A DNA stretch of 64,000 nucleotides from Streptomyces sp. NBC_00464 (lineage in GTDB: Bacteria; Actinomycetota; Actinomycetes; Streptomycetales; Streptomycetaceae). A program made the position numbers and the translations under genes. Below are positions 55,719-64,000 of this stretch, in pieces (position 1 is the stretch's first letter; each line of letters opens with the position of its first letter). Below the pieces are notes generated by a model. It saw only the letters and a list, made by a program, of their open reading frames with translations. It had not been told where the DNA came from and ran no database searches. Location: the NCBI RefSeq assembly GCF_036013915.1, contig NZ_CP107899.1, forward strand, positions 1,922,001 to 1,986,000, read 5' to 3'.

Positions 55719-57902
55719 GTGTTCGCGGGGATCGACGAGGTCGACTGGGCCTCGATGGAGCATGCCTACGGGCCTGCCGATGATGTGCCGGGGCTGCTTC
55801 AGGGCCTGGCGTCCGCCGATCCGTCGAAGCGCGAGGCCGCGCTGGACGGTATGTACGGGGCCGTCCACCACCAGGGTGATGTCTATGCCTGCACGCTCGC
55901 CTGCATCCCCTTCCTCTTCGAGCTGGTCGTCGATCCGGCGGTCCCGGACCGCGGGGGCATCGTCGAGCTGCTGACCAGCATCGGCGGCATCGACATCGAC
56001 GAGGAGGACATCTGCGGGGCCGAGGACGAGGCCGAGGGTGCGGCGAACTACGCGATGGCGGCGGCCGCCGTCAGCGCGGGTGCCGGGGTCTTCTTCGCGC
56101 TGATGGCCGACGAGGACCCGGGGGTGCGGGTCTCCGCCCCGCTGGCGCTGGCCACCCTGCACGGCAGTCCGTCCCGCGTGCTGGCCCTGTTGCGCGAGCG
56201 GCTGGCGGTGGAGCCGGACGACGAGGTGCGGCTCGCCCTGGTCGAGGCCGCGGGGCGGGTGGCGCTGCGCCATGGTCTGCTGACCGGGCGGATCGCCGAC
56301 TGGCTGAGCCGGCTGGCCGCCGAGGCGAATCCGCCGGGGCTGCGGCTGGCGGCCCTGGCCCAGCTGGCGCGGTGCGCGCCCGAGGCGCTGCCCGGCGACG
56401 TGGTGCGGGTGGTGGCGGGTCTGCTGCGGCAGTTGCGCTCGGCCCCCGAGGCCCCCGAGGCCTCCGGGGTCCCCGGTGTCCCCGGGAGTGCGGAGGTCCC
56501 GGAAAGCGCGGAGGCCCCCGAGCCGGGGTGCCGGACGATCGGGGCGCAGGGCGATCCCGATCCCGCCGCCGAGGCCGCACCGGTGACCCTGGTGGGGCAG
56601 CTGCGGGCCGTGTCGGCCGAGGAGCGGACCGGGCGTACCGCGCCCTGGACGGCCGATCTGCTGCGCACCCTGCATGTGGGCCTCGACGACCGGGTCGCCG
56701 ACCGGACGGCTTTGCTGACCGATCAGTTGTGCAGCCCCGACCCGGGGCAGCGCATCGACGCCGTCCGGATGAGCAGCGGGCTGATCCGGGCCTGGCGCGG
56801 TTCCTACGAGGAGCTCGTCCGGCTCGTGGGCGAGCAGCTCACCTCGGACGAGCCGAAGCTGGCCGAGGCCGCCTCACACGTCCTGGAGGAGCTCTTCTGT
56901 CTGGCCGCACCCGCGGCGGACGCGCTGGCGGCCCGGGTCGCGGCGGATCCGGGCGCCTGGGTGAAGGAGTGGGCGAGCGGGCCGCCGGGGCTGGGCAGCA
57001 CGGTGAAGGCCCTGGCCCGGCTGGGCGACGCACGCGCGGTGCCCGCGCTGGCGGCGGCGCTGGAGCGGCCCGAGGTGCCGCATGACGTGGGGTTCGCCAT
57101 CGGGTATCTGGGGCCCGCCGCCGCGCCGCTGGCCGGTGTGCTGCGCCGCCGGCTGAGCGAGGTCGGGCTGGACGAGGAGGCGTACGACCGGGCGAGTCCG
57201 CTGCTCGCCGGGCTGACCGCGCTCCGGGCGGGCGAGGCGGCGCCGGATGTGCTGCGGATCCTGCGCGGGGCACCGGAGTACCGGGGCGAGTGGCTGCGTA
57301 CGGCGGCGCTGCGGGCGCTCGGCTCGTTCGGGCCGGCGGCGCACTGCGCGGTCCCGGAGCTGCGGGCACTGATGCGCCGCCCCGGGACGGCGGGGGCCAC
57401 GGAGGCGGCCGAGGCGCTGTGGGCGGTCGACGGGGACGCCGGGGCGGTGCTGCCGGTCCTGATCGAGGGGCTCCAGGCGGAGCACGCGCGCGAACAACGG
57501 GCGGCGGCGAGCGCGCTGGGCCGGCTCGGCGCACACGCGGCGGTGACGGCGCCGCGGCTGCGGGCGCTGCTGCGGCACGAGGAGCTGTGGCTGCGGGTGG
57601 ACGCGGCGATCGCTCTGTGGGAGGTTTCCGGACGGGCCGAGGAGTCCGTTCCGGTACTCCTCACGGCCTGGGAGAAGAACCGTCATGTCAGGGTTCGGGT
57701 GGCCGAATGCCTGGCGCGGACGGGGGCTGCTGGTGCAGGGTCGGACGCGGCACACGTGCTGCACGCCGAGCTCGCCTCCGTACGCCGTCACAACGCGATG
57801 GACGGCGGCTACGGCAGCCACGACACATACGAGGACGAAAAGCTGCTGGCGCTCTGCCGCCGGGCGCTCCTGGGGAATACGGGGAAGGGACCCACAACAT
57901 GA
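55719..57902 (+). CDS. HEAT-repeat protein of unknown function
   Basis: The GTG at 55719 with GGGGAGG upstream gives 727 residues (VFAGIDEVDWASMEHAYGPADDVPGLL). Nearly all of it consists of HEAT/PBS-lyase-like helical repeats, clearest in the C-terminal half (VPALAAALERPEVPHDVGFAIGYLG, VPELRALMRRPG, LPVLIEGLQAEHAREQRAAASALGRLG). A disordered insertion rich in Pro/Glu/Ala lies near residues 245-290. Streptomyces encode several such proteins, presumably protein-binding scaffolds; no enzyme motif is visible. Its stop overlaps the start of the zinc-ribbon gene. Confidence 0.86.
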   Translation: MFAGIDEVDWASMEHAYGPADDVPGLLQGLASADPSKREAALDGMYGAVHHQGDVYACTLACIPFLFELVVDPAVPDRGGIVELLTSIGGIDIDEEDICGAEDEAEGAANYAMAAAAVSAGAGVFFALMADEDPGVRVSAPLALATLHGSPSRVLALLRERLAVEPDDEVRLALVEAAGRVALRHGLLTGRIADWLSRLAAEANPPGLRLAALAQLARCAPEALPGDVVRVVAGLLRQLRSAPEAPEASGVPGVPGSAEVPESAEAPEPGCRTIGAQGDPDPAAEAAPVTLVGQLRAVSAEERTGRTAPWTADLLRTLHVGLDDRVADRTALLTDQLCSPDPGQRIDAVRMSSGLIRAWRGSYEELVRLVGEQLTSDEPKLAEAASHVLEELFCLAAPAADALAARVAADPGAWVKEWASGPPGLGSTVKALARLGDARAVPALAAALERPEVPHDVGFAIGYLGPAAAPLAGVLRRRLSEVGLDEEAYDRASPLLAGLTALRAGEAAPDVLRILRGAPEYRGEWLRTAALRALGSFGPAAHCAVPELRALMRRPGTAGATEAAEALWAVDGDAGAVLPVLIEGLQAEHAREQRAAASALGRLGAHAAVTAPRLRALLRHEELWLRVDAAIALWEVSGRAEESVPVLLTAWEKNRHVRVRVAECLARTGAAGAGSDAAHVLHAELASVRRHNAMDGGYGSHDTYEDEKLLALCRRALLGNTGKGPTT

Positions 57903-58234
57903 TCATTTTCGGTACGCGAGGCTATCTCTACCAACTGGCGGTCCTGACGCTGGTCTGCGGCTGGTGCGGGAATCCGGCCGCGCACACCCTGCGCAAGCGG
58001 GTGACGAAGTTCACGCTGTTCTTCGTGCCGCTGTTCCCCTTCTCCACGAAGTTCGCCACCCAGTGCACCTTCTGCGGCGGTGAGCAGAAGATCCCCAAGG
58101 AGCAGGCCGATCAGCTGCTGGCCCAGCACGTGGCCGCACAGGGCGAGAACCCCTTCGGTCAGTCCCAGCAGCAGCCGGGATACGCTCCGGGCGCTCAGGG
58201 CCAGGGGCAGGGCCAGAACCCGTATCAGCAGTAA
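57899..58234 (+). CDS. Zinc-ribbon protein with Gln/Pro/Gly tail
   Basis: 111 residues, the start overlapping the HEAT gene's stop (ATGA). An N-terminal segment MIIFGTRGYLYQLAVLTLVCGWCGNPAAH and CTFCGGEQKI give two CxxC knuckles that bind one zinc, separated by the hydrophobic TKFTLFFVPLFPFSTKF, which could be a short membrane-associated helix. The C-terminal 35 residues are low complexity with QQQPGYAPGAQGQGQGQNPYQQ-type sequence. Members of this zinc-ribbon family are common in Actinobacteria, without known role. The coupling suggests it works with the HEAT protein. Confidence 0.88.
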   Translation: MIIFGTRGYLYQLAVLTLVCGWCGNPAAHTLRKRVTKFTLFFVPLFPFSTKFATQCTFCGGEQKIPKEQADQLLAQHVAAQGENPFGQSQQQPGYAPGAQGQGQGQNPYQQ

Positions 58235-58335
58235 ATACGCATAAGGCACTTCCTTCCGAATAAGGTCTACGGAGCCGGGGCCGTGCGCAGGCACGTGCGG
58301 TCCGGCCCGGCCGGCCGTCGGAACGGGAGGAAGAC

Positions 58336-59151
58336 ATGCGTCCGCAGCACCGGACGGGGCGCCGCACGGCTGCCGCCGTCGCGGCTTTCACCGGTGCCGC
58401 GCTGCTGGCCGGCTGCGGCACCGGCGGCGAGCTGAAGAGCGCCGGACGGACCCCGGCCGCCATCGGTCCCGCCCGCCTCTGGCCGGAGCTGCCGCCCGCC
58501 TCCGCCGCCCCGTACGACTACGGCGAGGGCGAGACCGCCCATATCCCCGGGATCACCGTCCCGGGCGGCGATGTGCACCGGCTGGACCCGGTGGAGGTGG
58601 TGCAGGCGGGGCTGAACGCCCGTCCGGACCGGTCCAGCGGCACGGCCGCGCTCCCGGCCGAGACCGTACGGCGGATCAACGCCTGCCGGACCGCGCCCGC
58701 GTCCTGCCCGGTGATGAAGCCGTACTTCCGCGATCTGACGGGCGACGGCCGGGACGAGATGGTCCTCGGCATCCAGCTGGCCGACCGCCAGCTCTCCGTA
58801 CGCGTCTACATGCCGGAACCCAGTGGGCTCACCCGGATCATGTCGACCTCCGACGCCGTGATCAGCGTGGAGCTGGCCGGCCGGGACCTGATCATGCGGG
58901 CACCGTCGGCCATCACGGGGTACGAGTACCGCACGGCCTGGTCCTGGGACGACCAGCAGCGCGCCATGCTGCCCACGCAGGACGAGATCCTGCGGATGAC
59001 CCCGCGAGCCGACCCGGGCCGTCGGCGCACCGAGACCGCCCGCCCCTCCGCCCGGCCCTCCGCGGTGCCGACCACCGGAGCGACCCCGGCACCCGGTACC
59101 GCAGCGCCCACCGCCGCCCCCTCGGCGGTCGTCACCGCGGAGCGCCGGTGA
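58336..59151 (+). CDS. Lipoprotein upstream of an orphan sensor kinase
   Basis: 271 residues. A lipobox, AALLAGC, gives Cys27 as the lipidation site after the signal peptide. The mature protein includes the segment RDLTGDGRDEMVLGIQLADRQLSVRVYMP, which resembles a VCBS/FG-GAP-like repeat found in extracellular proteins, and it ends in a Thr/Ala/Pro-rich tail. Its stop overlaps the histidine-kinase start by four bases. In the CseA/CseC system of Streptomyces a lipoprotein modulates a cell-envelope-stress kinase; a similar arrangement is inferred here but the sequences cannot be equated by eye. Confidence 0.86.
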   Translation: MRPQHRTGRRTAAAVAAFTGAALLAGCGTGGELKSAGRTPAAIGPARLWPELPPASAAPYDYGEGETAHIPGITVPGGDVHRLDPVEVVQAGLNARPDRSSGTAALPAETVRRINACRTAPASCPVMKPYFRDLTGDGRDEMVLGIQLADRQLSVRVYMPEPSGLTRIMSTSDAVISVELAGRDLIMRAPSAITGYEYRTAWSWDDQQRAMLPTQDEILRMTPRADPGRRRTETARPSARPSAVPTTGATPAPGTAAPTAAPSAVVTAERR

Positions 59152-60488
59152 GCGGCCGGCGGACCGGCGCGACCCGGTCCCGGCGCCCCCGGCGGCTGCG
59201 CCTGCCCGCCTGGACCGCCACGCTCACCTGGAAGTCCGCGGTCTTCATCACCGTGATGTGCTGCGTGCTCGCCGCCCTGCTGGGCGTGCTGGTGCACACC
59301 GCGGTCACCCGGCAGACGGTCGGCCACGCCCGGGAGAAGGCGCTGGCCCGGCTGGAGGACGTCACCGCTGCCTACGAGGCGGGCGGGGCCCTGCCGCCGC
59401 GTTCCGGGATCGATCCGCCGGGGCTGCCCGAGCCGCTGCGCGCCCTGGCGGCGGGCGGCGAGCGCGGCACCATGGTCGCCGACCACCGCGGCCGCCCCAC
59501 GATGTGGGCCGCGGCCCCGGCCGACGGTCACGCCCTGGCGACGCAGATCGACTACAGCCAGAGCGCCCGCGTCATCAACGGCATGGACGGGGCGATCGTC
59601 GGCTCCTCGCTCCTGGCGATCGGCGCCACCCTGCTCGTCGGCGCGTTCTCCGTCACCCGGGTCACCCGCCGGCTGCACCAGACCGCACGGGTGGCCCGCC
59701 GGATCGGCGCGGGCGATCTGGACGCCCGGGTCAACGACCCCCGCACGGCCGACCCCTCCCGGCGGCAGGACGAGGTGGCGATCGTCGCCGGAGCGCTGGA
59801 CACCATGGCCTCGACGCTCCAGCGCAAGCTCGTCGCCGAACAGCGTTTCACCGCCGATGTGGCGCACGAGCTGCGCACCCCGCTGACCGGTCTGTCGGCC
59901 GCCGCCGAACTGCTGCCGCCGGGCCGCCCATCGGAGCTGGTGCAGGACCGGGTCCGGGCGATGCGCGCGCTGACGGAGGACCTGCTGGAGATCTCCCGGC
60001 TCGATGCACGTACCGAACAGGTCGATCTCGATGTGCACGAACTGGCGCCGCTCGCCGAGCGGGTGGCGCGTGCCTCGGGCCCCGGCACCGAGGTCAGGGT
60101 CGCCGGGGACGGGCCGCCGGTGCGGGTCGAGACGGACAAACGGCGGCTGGAACGGGTGCTCGGCAATCTGATCGCCAACGCGCACCGGCACGGCCGGCCG
60201 CCGGTGGTGCTGACGGTCGACGGGCCGGTGGTGACCGTACGCGACCACGGCGAGGGCTTCCCGGACTATCTGCTCGCGGGCGGCCCGCAGCGCTTCCGCA
60301 CCGAGGGCGGCACCAAGGGCCACGGCCTCGGTCTGACCATCGCCGTCGGGCAGGCGGAGGTGATGGGCGCCGGGCTGGCCTTCGAGAACGCCCCGGACGG
60401 CGGGGCGGTGGCCCGGCTGACGCTGCCGGAGTACGTACACCTGGACCACGACGACGAGGAGCCGCCGCACTCCCCCACCGGCATGTGA
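59148..60488 (+). CDS. Sensor histidine kinase (HisKA, HAMP)
   Basis: 446 residues from the GTG in the GTGA overlap. Two transmembrane helices (AVFITVMCCVLAALLGVLVHT and GSSLLAIGATLLVGAFSV) bracket a short extracytoplasmic sensor of about 90 residues; then a HAMP domain (RLHQTARVARRIGAGDLDARV), the HisKA box FTADVAHELRTPLTGLSAAAEL with the phosphoacceptor His, and HATPase with VLGNLIANAHRHG and GTKGHGLGLTIAVGQAEVMG. No response-regulator gene is adjacent, so its partner is elsewhere. It is coupled to the lipoprotein upstream, which may tune its signal sensing. Confidence 0.93.
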   Translation: MSGRRTGATRSRRPRRLRLPAWTATLTWKSAVFITVMCCVLAALLGVLVHTAVTRQTVGHAREKALARLEDVTAAYEAGGALPPRSGIDPPGLPEPLRALAAGGERGTMVADHRGRPTMWAAAPADGHALATQIDYSQSARVINGMDGAIVGSSLLAIGATLLVGAFSVTRVTRRLHQTARVARRIGAGDLDARVNDPRTADPSRRQDEVAIVAGALDTMASTLQRKLVAEQRFTADVAHELRTPLTGLSAAAELLPPGRPSELVQDRVRAMRALTEDLLEISRLDARTEQVDLDVHELAPLAERVARASGPGTEVRVAGDGPPVRVETDKRRLERVLGNLIANAHRHGRPPVVLTVDGPVVTVRDHGEGFPDYLLAGGPQRFRTEGGTKGHGLGLTIAVGQAEVMGAGLAFENAPDGGAVARLTLPEYVHLDHDDEEPPHSPTGM

Positions 60489-60570
60489 CGGCCCGTCGGC
60501 CTCCGGACCCACGAACTCCCACACCATGACATAAGGGAAATAACACCCACCTCTTGCTACGTTGCCTGGC

Positions 60571-61950
60571 ATGACCGCACCGACGGTGGACGCACCCCCG
60601 CCCGAGCTGCGCCTGCCCAAGCGGCGCGGCGTGGAACTCTCGCTCCTCATCGGGGCCGTCCTCATCTCCGTCTACGGCTACGCGGCCGTCGGCCTGGCCC
60701 ACGACGACGCGGTCCCGCCCGACGTCGTCGGATACGGCGGCGGACTCGGACTGCTCGCCCTGCTCGCCCATCTCGCCGTGCGCTTCCGCGCCCCGTACGC
60801 CGATCCGCTGCTGCTGCCCATCGCCGTCCTGCTCAACGGTGTGGGCCTGGTGCTGATCTACCGGCTCGACCTGGAGACGCCGAAGGACCAGGCGGCGCCC
60901 ACCCAGCTGATCTGGTCCACGCTCGGCGTCGCCTTCTTCATCGCCGTGGTGGTGTTCCTGCGCGACCACCGGGTCCTCCAGCGCTACGCCTATCTCTCCG
61001 TCGCCGCCGCCCTCGTCCTGATGATCGTGCCGATCTTCTTCCCCGCGGTGAACGGCGCCAAGATCTGGATCAGGGTCGGCGGATTCTCCTTCCAGCCCGG
61101 CGAGTTCGCCAAGATCCTCCTTGCCGTGTTCTTCGCCGCCTACCTCGCGGCGAACCACAACGCCCTCGCGTACACCGGCCGCAGGATCTGGAAACTCCAG
61201 CTGCCCACCGGCCGGGTGCTCGGCCCGATCGTGGCGATCTGGCTGATCAGTGTCGGCGTCCTGGTCCTGGAGCGCGATCTGGGCACCTCGCTGCTGTTCT
61301 TCGGTCTGTTCGTGATCCTGCTGTACGTGGCGACCGGCCGGACCGGCTGGATCGCCGTCGGGCTGCTGCTGGCCGCCGTCGGCGCGTTCGTGGTCGGCTC
61401 CTTCGAACCGCATGTGCACAGCCGGGTGCAGGACTGGCTCGACCCGTTCGCCTCCATCGACGCAGGCCAGGGCCCCGGGCAGCTCGCCCAGTCGCTGTTC
61501 GCCTTCGCCGCTGGCGGGATGCTCGGCACCGGTCTCGGGCTCGGCCACTCCATCCTCATCGGTTTCGCCGCCAAGTCCGACTTCATCCTGGCGACGGCCG
61601 GCGAGGAGCTCGGCCTGACCGGGCTGACCGCGCTCTTCATGCTGTACGCCCTGCTGGTCGCGCGCGGCTACCGGGCCGGGCTCGCCCTGCGCGACGCGTT
61701 CGGACGGCTGCTCGCCATCGGCCTCGCCTCGATCCTGGCGCTCCAGGTGTTCGTGATCGCGGGCGGGGTGATGGGGCTGATCCCGCTGACGGGCATGGCG
61801 ATGCCGTTCCTCGCGCAGGGTGGTTCCTCGGTGGTCACCAACTGGATCATCGTGGCGCTCCTGATCCGGCTCAGCGACGTGGCCCGCAGACCGCACCCCG
61901 ACGAGGTCGAGACCGGCGTCGTCGCAACGGCCCTGGAGGACGAGCTGTGA
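60571..61950 (+). CDS. FtsW/RodA/SpoVE-family peptidoglycan glycosyltransferase
   Basis: The ATG at 60571 gives 459 residues with about 12 transmembrane helices. SEDS motifs are present: VNGAKIWIRVGGFSFQPGEFAKILL, LERDLGTSLLFFGLF, GLGHSILIGFAAKSDFILATAGEELGL and PLTGMAMPFLAQGGSSVVTNW. SEDS proteins polymerise lipid II together with a class B penicillin-binding protein, which is exactly the next gene. This pair is outside the main division cluster and is a second set, possibly for elongation or sporulation. Confidence 0.95.
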   Translation: MTAPTVDAPPPELRLPKRRGVELSLLIGAVLISVYGYAAVGLAHDDAVPPDVVGYGGGLGLLALLAHLAVRFRAPYADPLLLPIAVLLNGVGLVLIYRLDLETPKDQAAPTQLIWSTLGVAFFIAVVVFLRDHRVLQRYAYLSVAAALVLMIVPIFFPAVNGAKIWIRVGGFSFQPGEFAKILLAVFFAAYLAANHNALAYTGRRIWKLQLPTGRVLGPIVAIWLISVGVLVLERDLGTSLLFFGLFVILLYVATGRTGWIAVGLLLAAVGAFVVGSFEPHVHSRVQDWLDPFASIDAGQGPGQLAQSLFAFAAGGMLGTGLGLGHSILIGFAAKSDFILATAGEELGLTGLTALFMLYALLVARGYRAGLALRDAFGRLLAIGLASILALQVFVIAGGVMGLIPLTGMAMPFLAQGGSSVVTNWIIVALLIRLSDVARRPHPDEVETGVVATALEDEL

Positions 61951-61984
61951 TCCCGCACCCGTCGACCGCCCGGAGGCCCCGGAC

Positions 61985-63442
61985 ATGATCCGCTACATCC
62001 GCCACGCCGCCGCGTTCTGTCTGCTGCTGCTCGTGGCACTTCTGGTCAACGCCGCCCGCATCCAGGTCTTCGAGGCCGACGAGCTCGACGACAACTCCGC
62101 CAACCGCCGCACCACGATCGACCGTTACGACCAGCCACGCGGCAACATCCTGGTCGGCGGCCGGTCCGTCACCGGCTCCAAGGACACCGGCGAGCAGCTC
62201 GCGTACGAACGCACCTACCGCAACGGCCCGCTGTACGCGCCGGTGACGGGGTACGCCTCGCAGACGTACGGCACCACCCTGATCGAGCACGCCGAGGACT
62301 CGATCCTCTCCGGCACCGATCCCATGCTCGCGCCGCTCCCGTTCTGGAACGAGATCACCCGCGACAGGCAGCCGGGCGGCGACGTCGTCACCACGATCAA
62401 GGACTCCATGCAGCGCGCCGCCTACGAGGGGCTCGGCGGGCGCCGGGGCGCCGTCGCCGCCATCGAGCCGACGACCGGCAAGATCCTGGCCCTGGTCTCG
62501 ACCCCGTCGTACGACCCCGGGCGGCTCTCCGGCACCGGCTCGTCCGTCACCGACGCCTGGCGCGAGCTCAACGCGTCCACCAGCCAGCCGATGCTCAACC
62601 GGGCGATCCGGCAGACGTATCCGCCCGGCTCCACGTTCAAGATCGTGACGGCCGCTGCGGCGCTCGACGCCGGCGTCGTCAACGATCCGGACGCCGAGAC
62701 CGACACCCCCTCCCCCTACGTCCTGCCGGGCACCTCGACCACGCTGCCCAACGAGGCGAGCGGCTGCGAGCAGGCGTCGCTGGCCGAGGCGATCCGGGTC
62801 TCCTGCAACACCGTGATGGCGCACCTCGGGGTGGAGGTCGGGCTGGACGGCATGGTGGAGGCGGTCGGCAGGTTCGGCTTCAACGACACGGGGCTGACGA
62901 TCCCGTCCGGGGTGGCGAAGAGCAACTTCGACACGGAGATGAGCGACGACCAGCTGGCCCTGTCCTCGATCGGCCAGTTCGACACGACGGCGACCCCGCT
63001 CCAGATGGCGATGGTGGCCTCGGCCGTGGCCAATGGCGGCGACCTCATGCGCCCGCACCTGGTGGACCGTACGACCACACACAGCGGCTCCACCGTCCGC
63101 ACCACCGGGTCGCGTTCGTACCACCGGGCGATGAATCCGATGACGGCGACGCAGTTGCGGCAGATGATGGTCGACGTGGTGCAGGACGGCACCGGCACCA
63201 ATGCGGCGATCGACGGGGCGACGGTCGGCGGCAAGACCGGTACGGCCCAGCACGGTATCGACAACTCCGGTACGCCGTATGCCTGGTTCATCTCCTGGGC
63301 GCAGGCGGACGGATCGGCGAGGCCGGCGGTCGCCGTGGCCGTGGTCGTCGAGGACGCGGCCGCCGACCGGGCCGACATCAGCGGCGGGGGAAGCGCCGCG
63401 CCGATCGCCCGCTCGGTGATGGAGGCCGCGCTCGACGACTGA
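61985..63442 (+). CDS. Penicillin-binding protein, class B transpeptidase (PbpA-like)
   Basis: 485 residues, an N-terminal transmembrane anchor (AAFCLLLLVALLVNAARI) and a transpeptidase domain. The active-site motifs are S216-x-x-K219 in YPPGSTFKIV, SCN in IRVSCNTVMAHLG, and KTG in VGGKTGTAQHG. The N-terminal dimerisation region begins RRTTIDRYDQPRGNILVGG. It crosslinks peptidoglycan and should partner the upstream SEDS protein, 34 bases away. Beta-lactam target. Confidence 0.95.
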   Translation: MIRYIRHAAAFCLLLLVALLVNAARIQVFEADELDDNSANRRTTIDRYDQPRGNILVGGRSVTGSKDTGEQLAYERTYRNGPLYAPVTGYASQTYGTTLIEHAEDSILSGTDPMLAPLPFWNEITRDRQPGGDVVTTIKDSMQRAAYEGLGGRRGAVAAIEPTTGKILALVSTPSYDPGRLSGTGSSVTDAWRELNASTSQPMLNRAIRQTYPPGSTFKIVTAAAALDAGVVNDPDAETDTPSPYVLPGTSTTLPNEASGCEQASLAEAIRVSCNTVMAHLGVEVGLDGMVEAVGRFGFNDTGLTIPSGVAKSNFDTEMSDDQLALSSIGQFDTTATPLQMAMVASAVANGGDLMRPHLVDRTTTHSGSTVRTTGSRSYHRAMNPMTATQLRQMMVDVVQDGTGTNAAIDGATVGGKTGTAQHGIDNSGTPYAWFISWAQADGSARPAVAVAVVVEDAAADRADISGGGSAAPIARSVMEAALDD

Positions 63443-63516
63443 GCCGGTGACGGGTTCCGGGGACGCGGACCGGGAAGACTGAGCCGGTGACGGACTTCAG
63501 GGATGCGGCGGCCTCC
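63437..63516 (+). repeat. Imperfect 40-base tandem duplication
   Basis: GACTGAGCCGGTGACGG occurs at 63437-63453 and again at 63477-63493, and the following bases are also similar, so a unit of about 40 bases is duplicated in tandem. The first copy includes the PBP stop, the second the amidase GTG start and its preceding GAGCCG. Confidence 0.8.
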
Positions 63517-64000
63517 GATGCGCTGGCCGCGATCGCGCGCGAGGACCCGCGGCTCTGCGCGTTCACCGACGTGTGGCGCGAGGAGGCGCTCGCCCGGCTG
63601 CCGGCGGCGGCCCGGCTCCCCCTGGCCGGGCTGCCGTTCGCGGTGAAGGGCCCCACCGGGATCCGTTCGTACGCCGCCCGGCGCATCGTCGCGGCCGGTG
63701 GCGTCCCCGTCGGCTCGACCTCCGTACCGGGCCCCGGCACGCACTGGAAGACCTGGGGACTGGGCGCCCATGGACGTACGGTCAACCCGTGGCGGCCGGA
63801 CCGGACGCCGGGCGGCTCGTCGGCGGGCTCGGCGGTGGCGGTAGCGGCGGATCTGGTGGAGCTGGCGACGGGCAGCGACGGGGCGGGGTCGGTGCGCATC
63901 CCGGCCGCCTGGTGCGGGGTGTTCGGGCTGAAGACGACGAACGGGCTGCTGCCCTCCCCCGACCGTTCCGGCCTCGCCTCGGCCGGGGTCCTGACCCGGA
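63487..64000 (+). CDS. Amidase signature-family protein (3' truncated by window)
   Basis: Open from the GTG at 63487 to the window end (171 codons visible). Beginning [21 protein letters not shown], it shows the catalytic lysine in [11 protein letters not shown] and the amidase signature [20 protein letters not shown] followed by [14 protein letters not shown], where the Ser-cisSer-Lys triad lies. In most members the second part reads GTDTGGSIRIPA; here [12 protein letters not shown] keeps the nucleophile serine. Family members hydrolyse amides such as Gln-tRNA transamidation donors or small substrates. The start lies in the second copy of a tandem duplication. Confidence 0.88.
   Translation, partial: MTDFRDAAASDALAAIAREDPRLCAFTDVWREEALARLPAAARLPLAGLPFAVKGPTGIRSYAARRIVAAGGVPVGSTSVPGPGTHWKTWGLGAHGRTVNPWRPDRTPGGSSAGSAVAVAADLVELATGSDGAGSVRIPAAWCGVFGLKTTNGLLPSPDRSGLASAGVLTR

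Overview
This window is a high-GC actinobacterial chromosome segment, almost certainly from a Streptomyces. Supporting signs are strong third-position GC bias, frequent GTG and TTG starts, four-base stop/start overlaps, a DasR-type chitinase promoter, NucS mismatch repair, a Ku plus split LigD polymerase, and a 271-residue delta subunit of ATP synthase. From memory, the gene order resembles S. coelicolor from roughly SCO5395 down to SCO5300. The integrated element I recall beside the tRNA-Arg in that strain is absent here; I could not check this by search.

Layout: 1-3693 holds two tandem BcrA-like ABC transporter modules, the first cut by the window edge. 3709-6699 has a small zinc-finger-like protein, a luciferase-like oxidoreductase, an SCO5389-family protein and nucS, followed by a cluster of dispersed palindromic repeats. 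6951-11104 (minus strand) has a large membrane-anchored P-loop protein, a STAS anti-sigma-factor antagonist and a 3-hydroxyacyl-CoA dehydrogenase. 11234-14097 is a TetR regulator divergent from a drug-type ABC exporter, then a PduO-type cobalamin adenosyltransferase. 14152-18791 has a membrane protein, a two-component system and the secreted chitinase ChiC with two DasR-like operators.

18893-35375 (minus strand) is the core block: a DUF2550 protein, the complete F1Fo ATP synthase operon atpIBEFHAGDC, a WecA/TagO-like glycosyltransferase, a divergent serine hydroxymethyltransferase, an LMW-phosphatase-like protein, Sua5, PrmC, PrfA, L31 and an LCP cell-wall ligase. 35757-45111 (minus strand) is rho with thrB, thrC, hom, lysA, an ArgS-like pseudo-synthetase and a stand-alone receiver protein. 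This is the aspartate-family amino-acid block plus the transcription terminator.

45318-47902 is the one clearly accessory stretch. It starts at tRNA-Arg(CCG), a typical integration site, and carries a decayed PIN-toxin fragment, an orphan protein, a small secreted protein and an intact Phd/PIN toxin-antitoxin pair. It is followed by a second, canonical glyA behind a ZTP riboswitch.

49548-64000 has a large membrane protein, a sedolisin protease, Ku and a stand-alone LigD polymerase (NHEJ) divergently arranged, a HEAT-repeat protein coupled to a zinc-ribbon protein, a lipoprotein overlapping an orphan histidine kinase, an FtsW/RodA protein with its penicillin-binding protein, and the start of an amidase.

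The most interesting items are the phosphatase-like protein lacking its nucleophilic cysteine, the ArgS-like pseudoenzyme behind lysA, the riboswitch-controlled glyA beside a divergent glyA paralogue, the C-rich thrC-thrB spacer close to rho, and the accessory stretch at tRNA-Arg. No CRISPR array, phage or biosynthetic cluster was seen.
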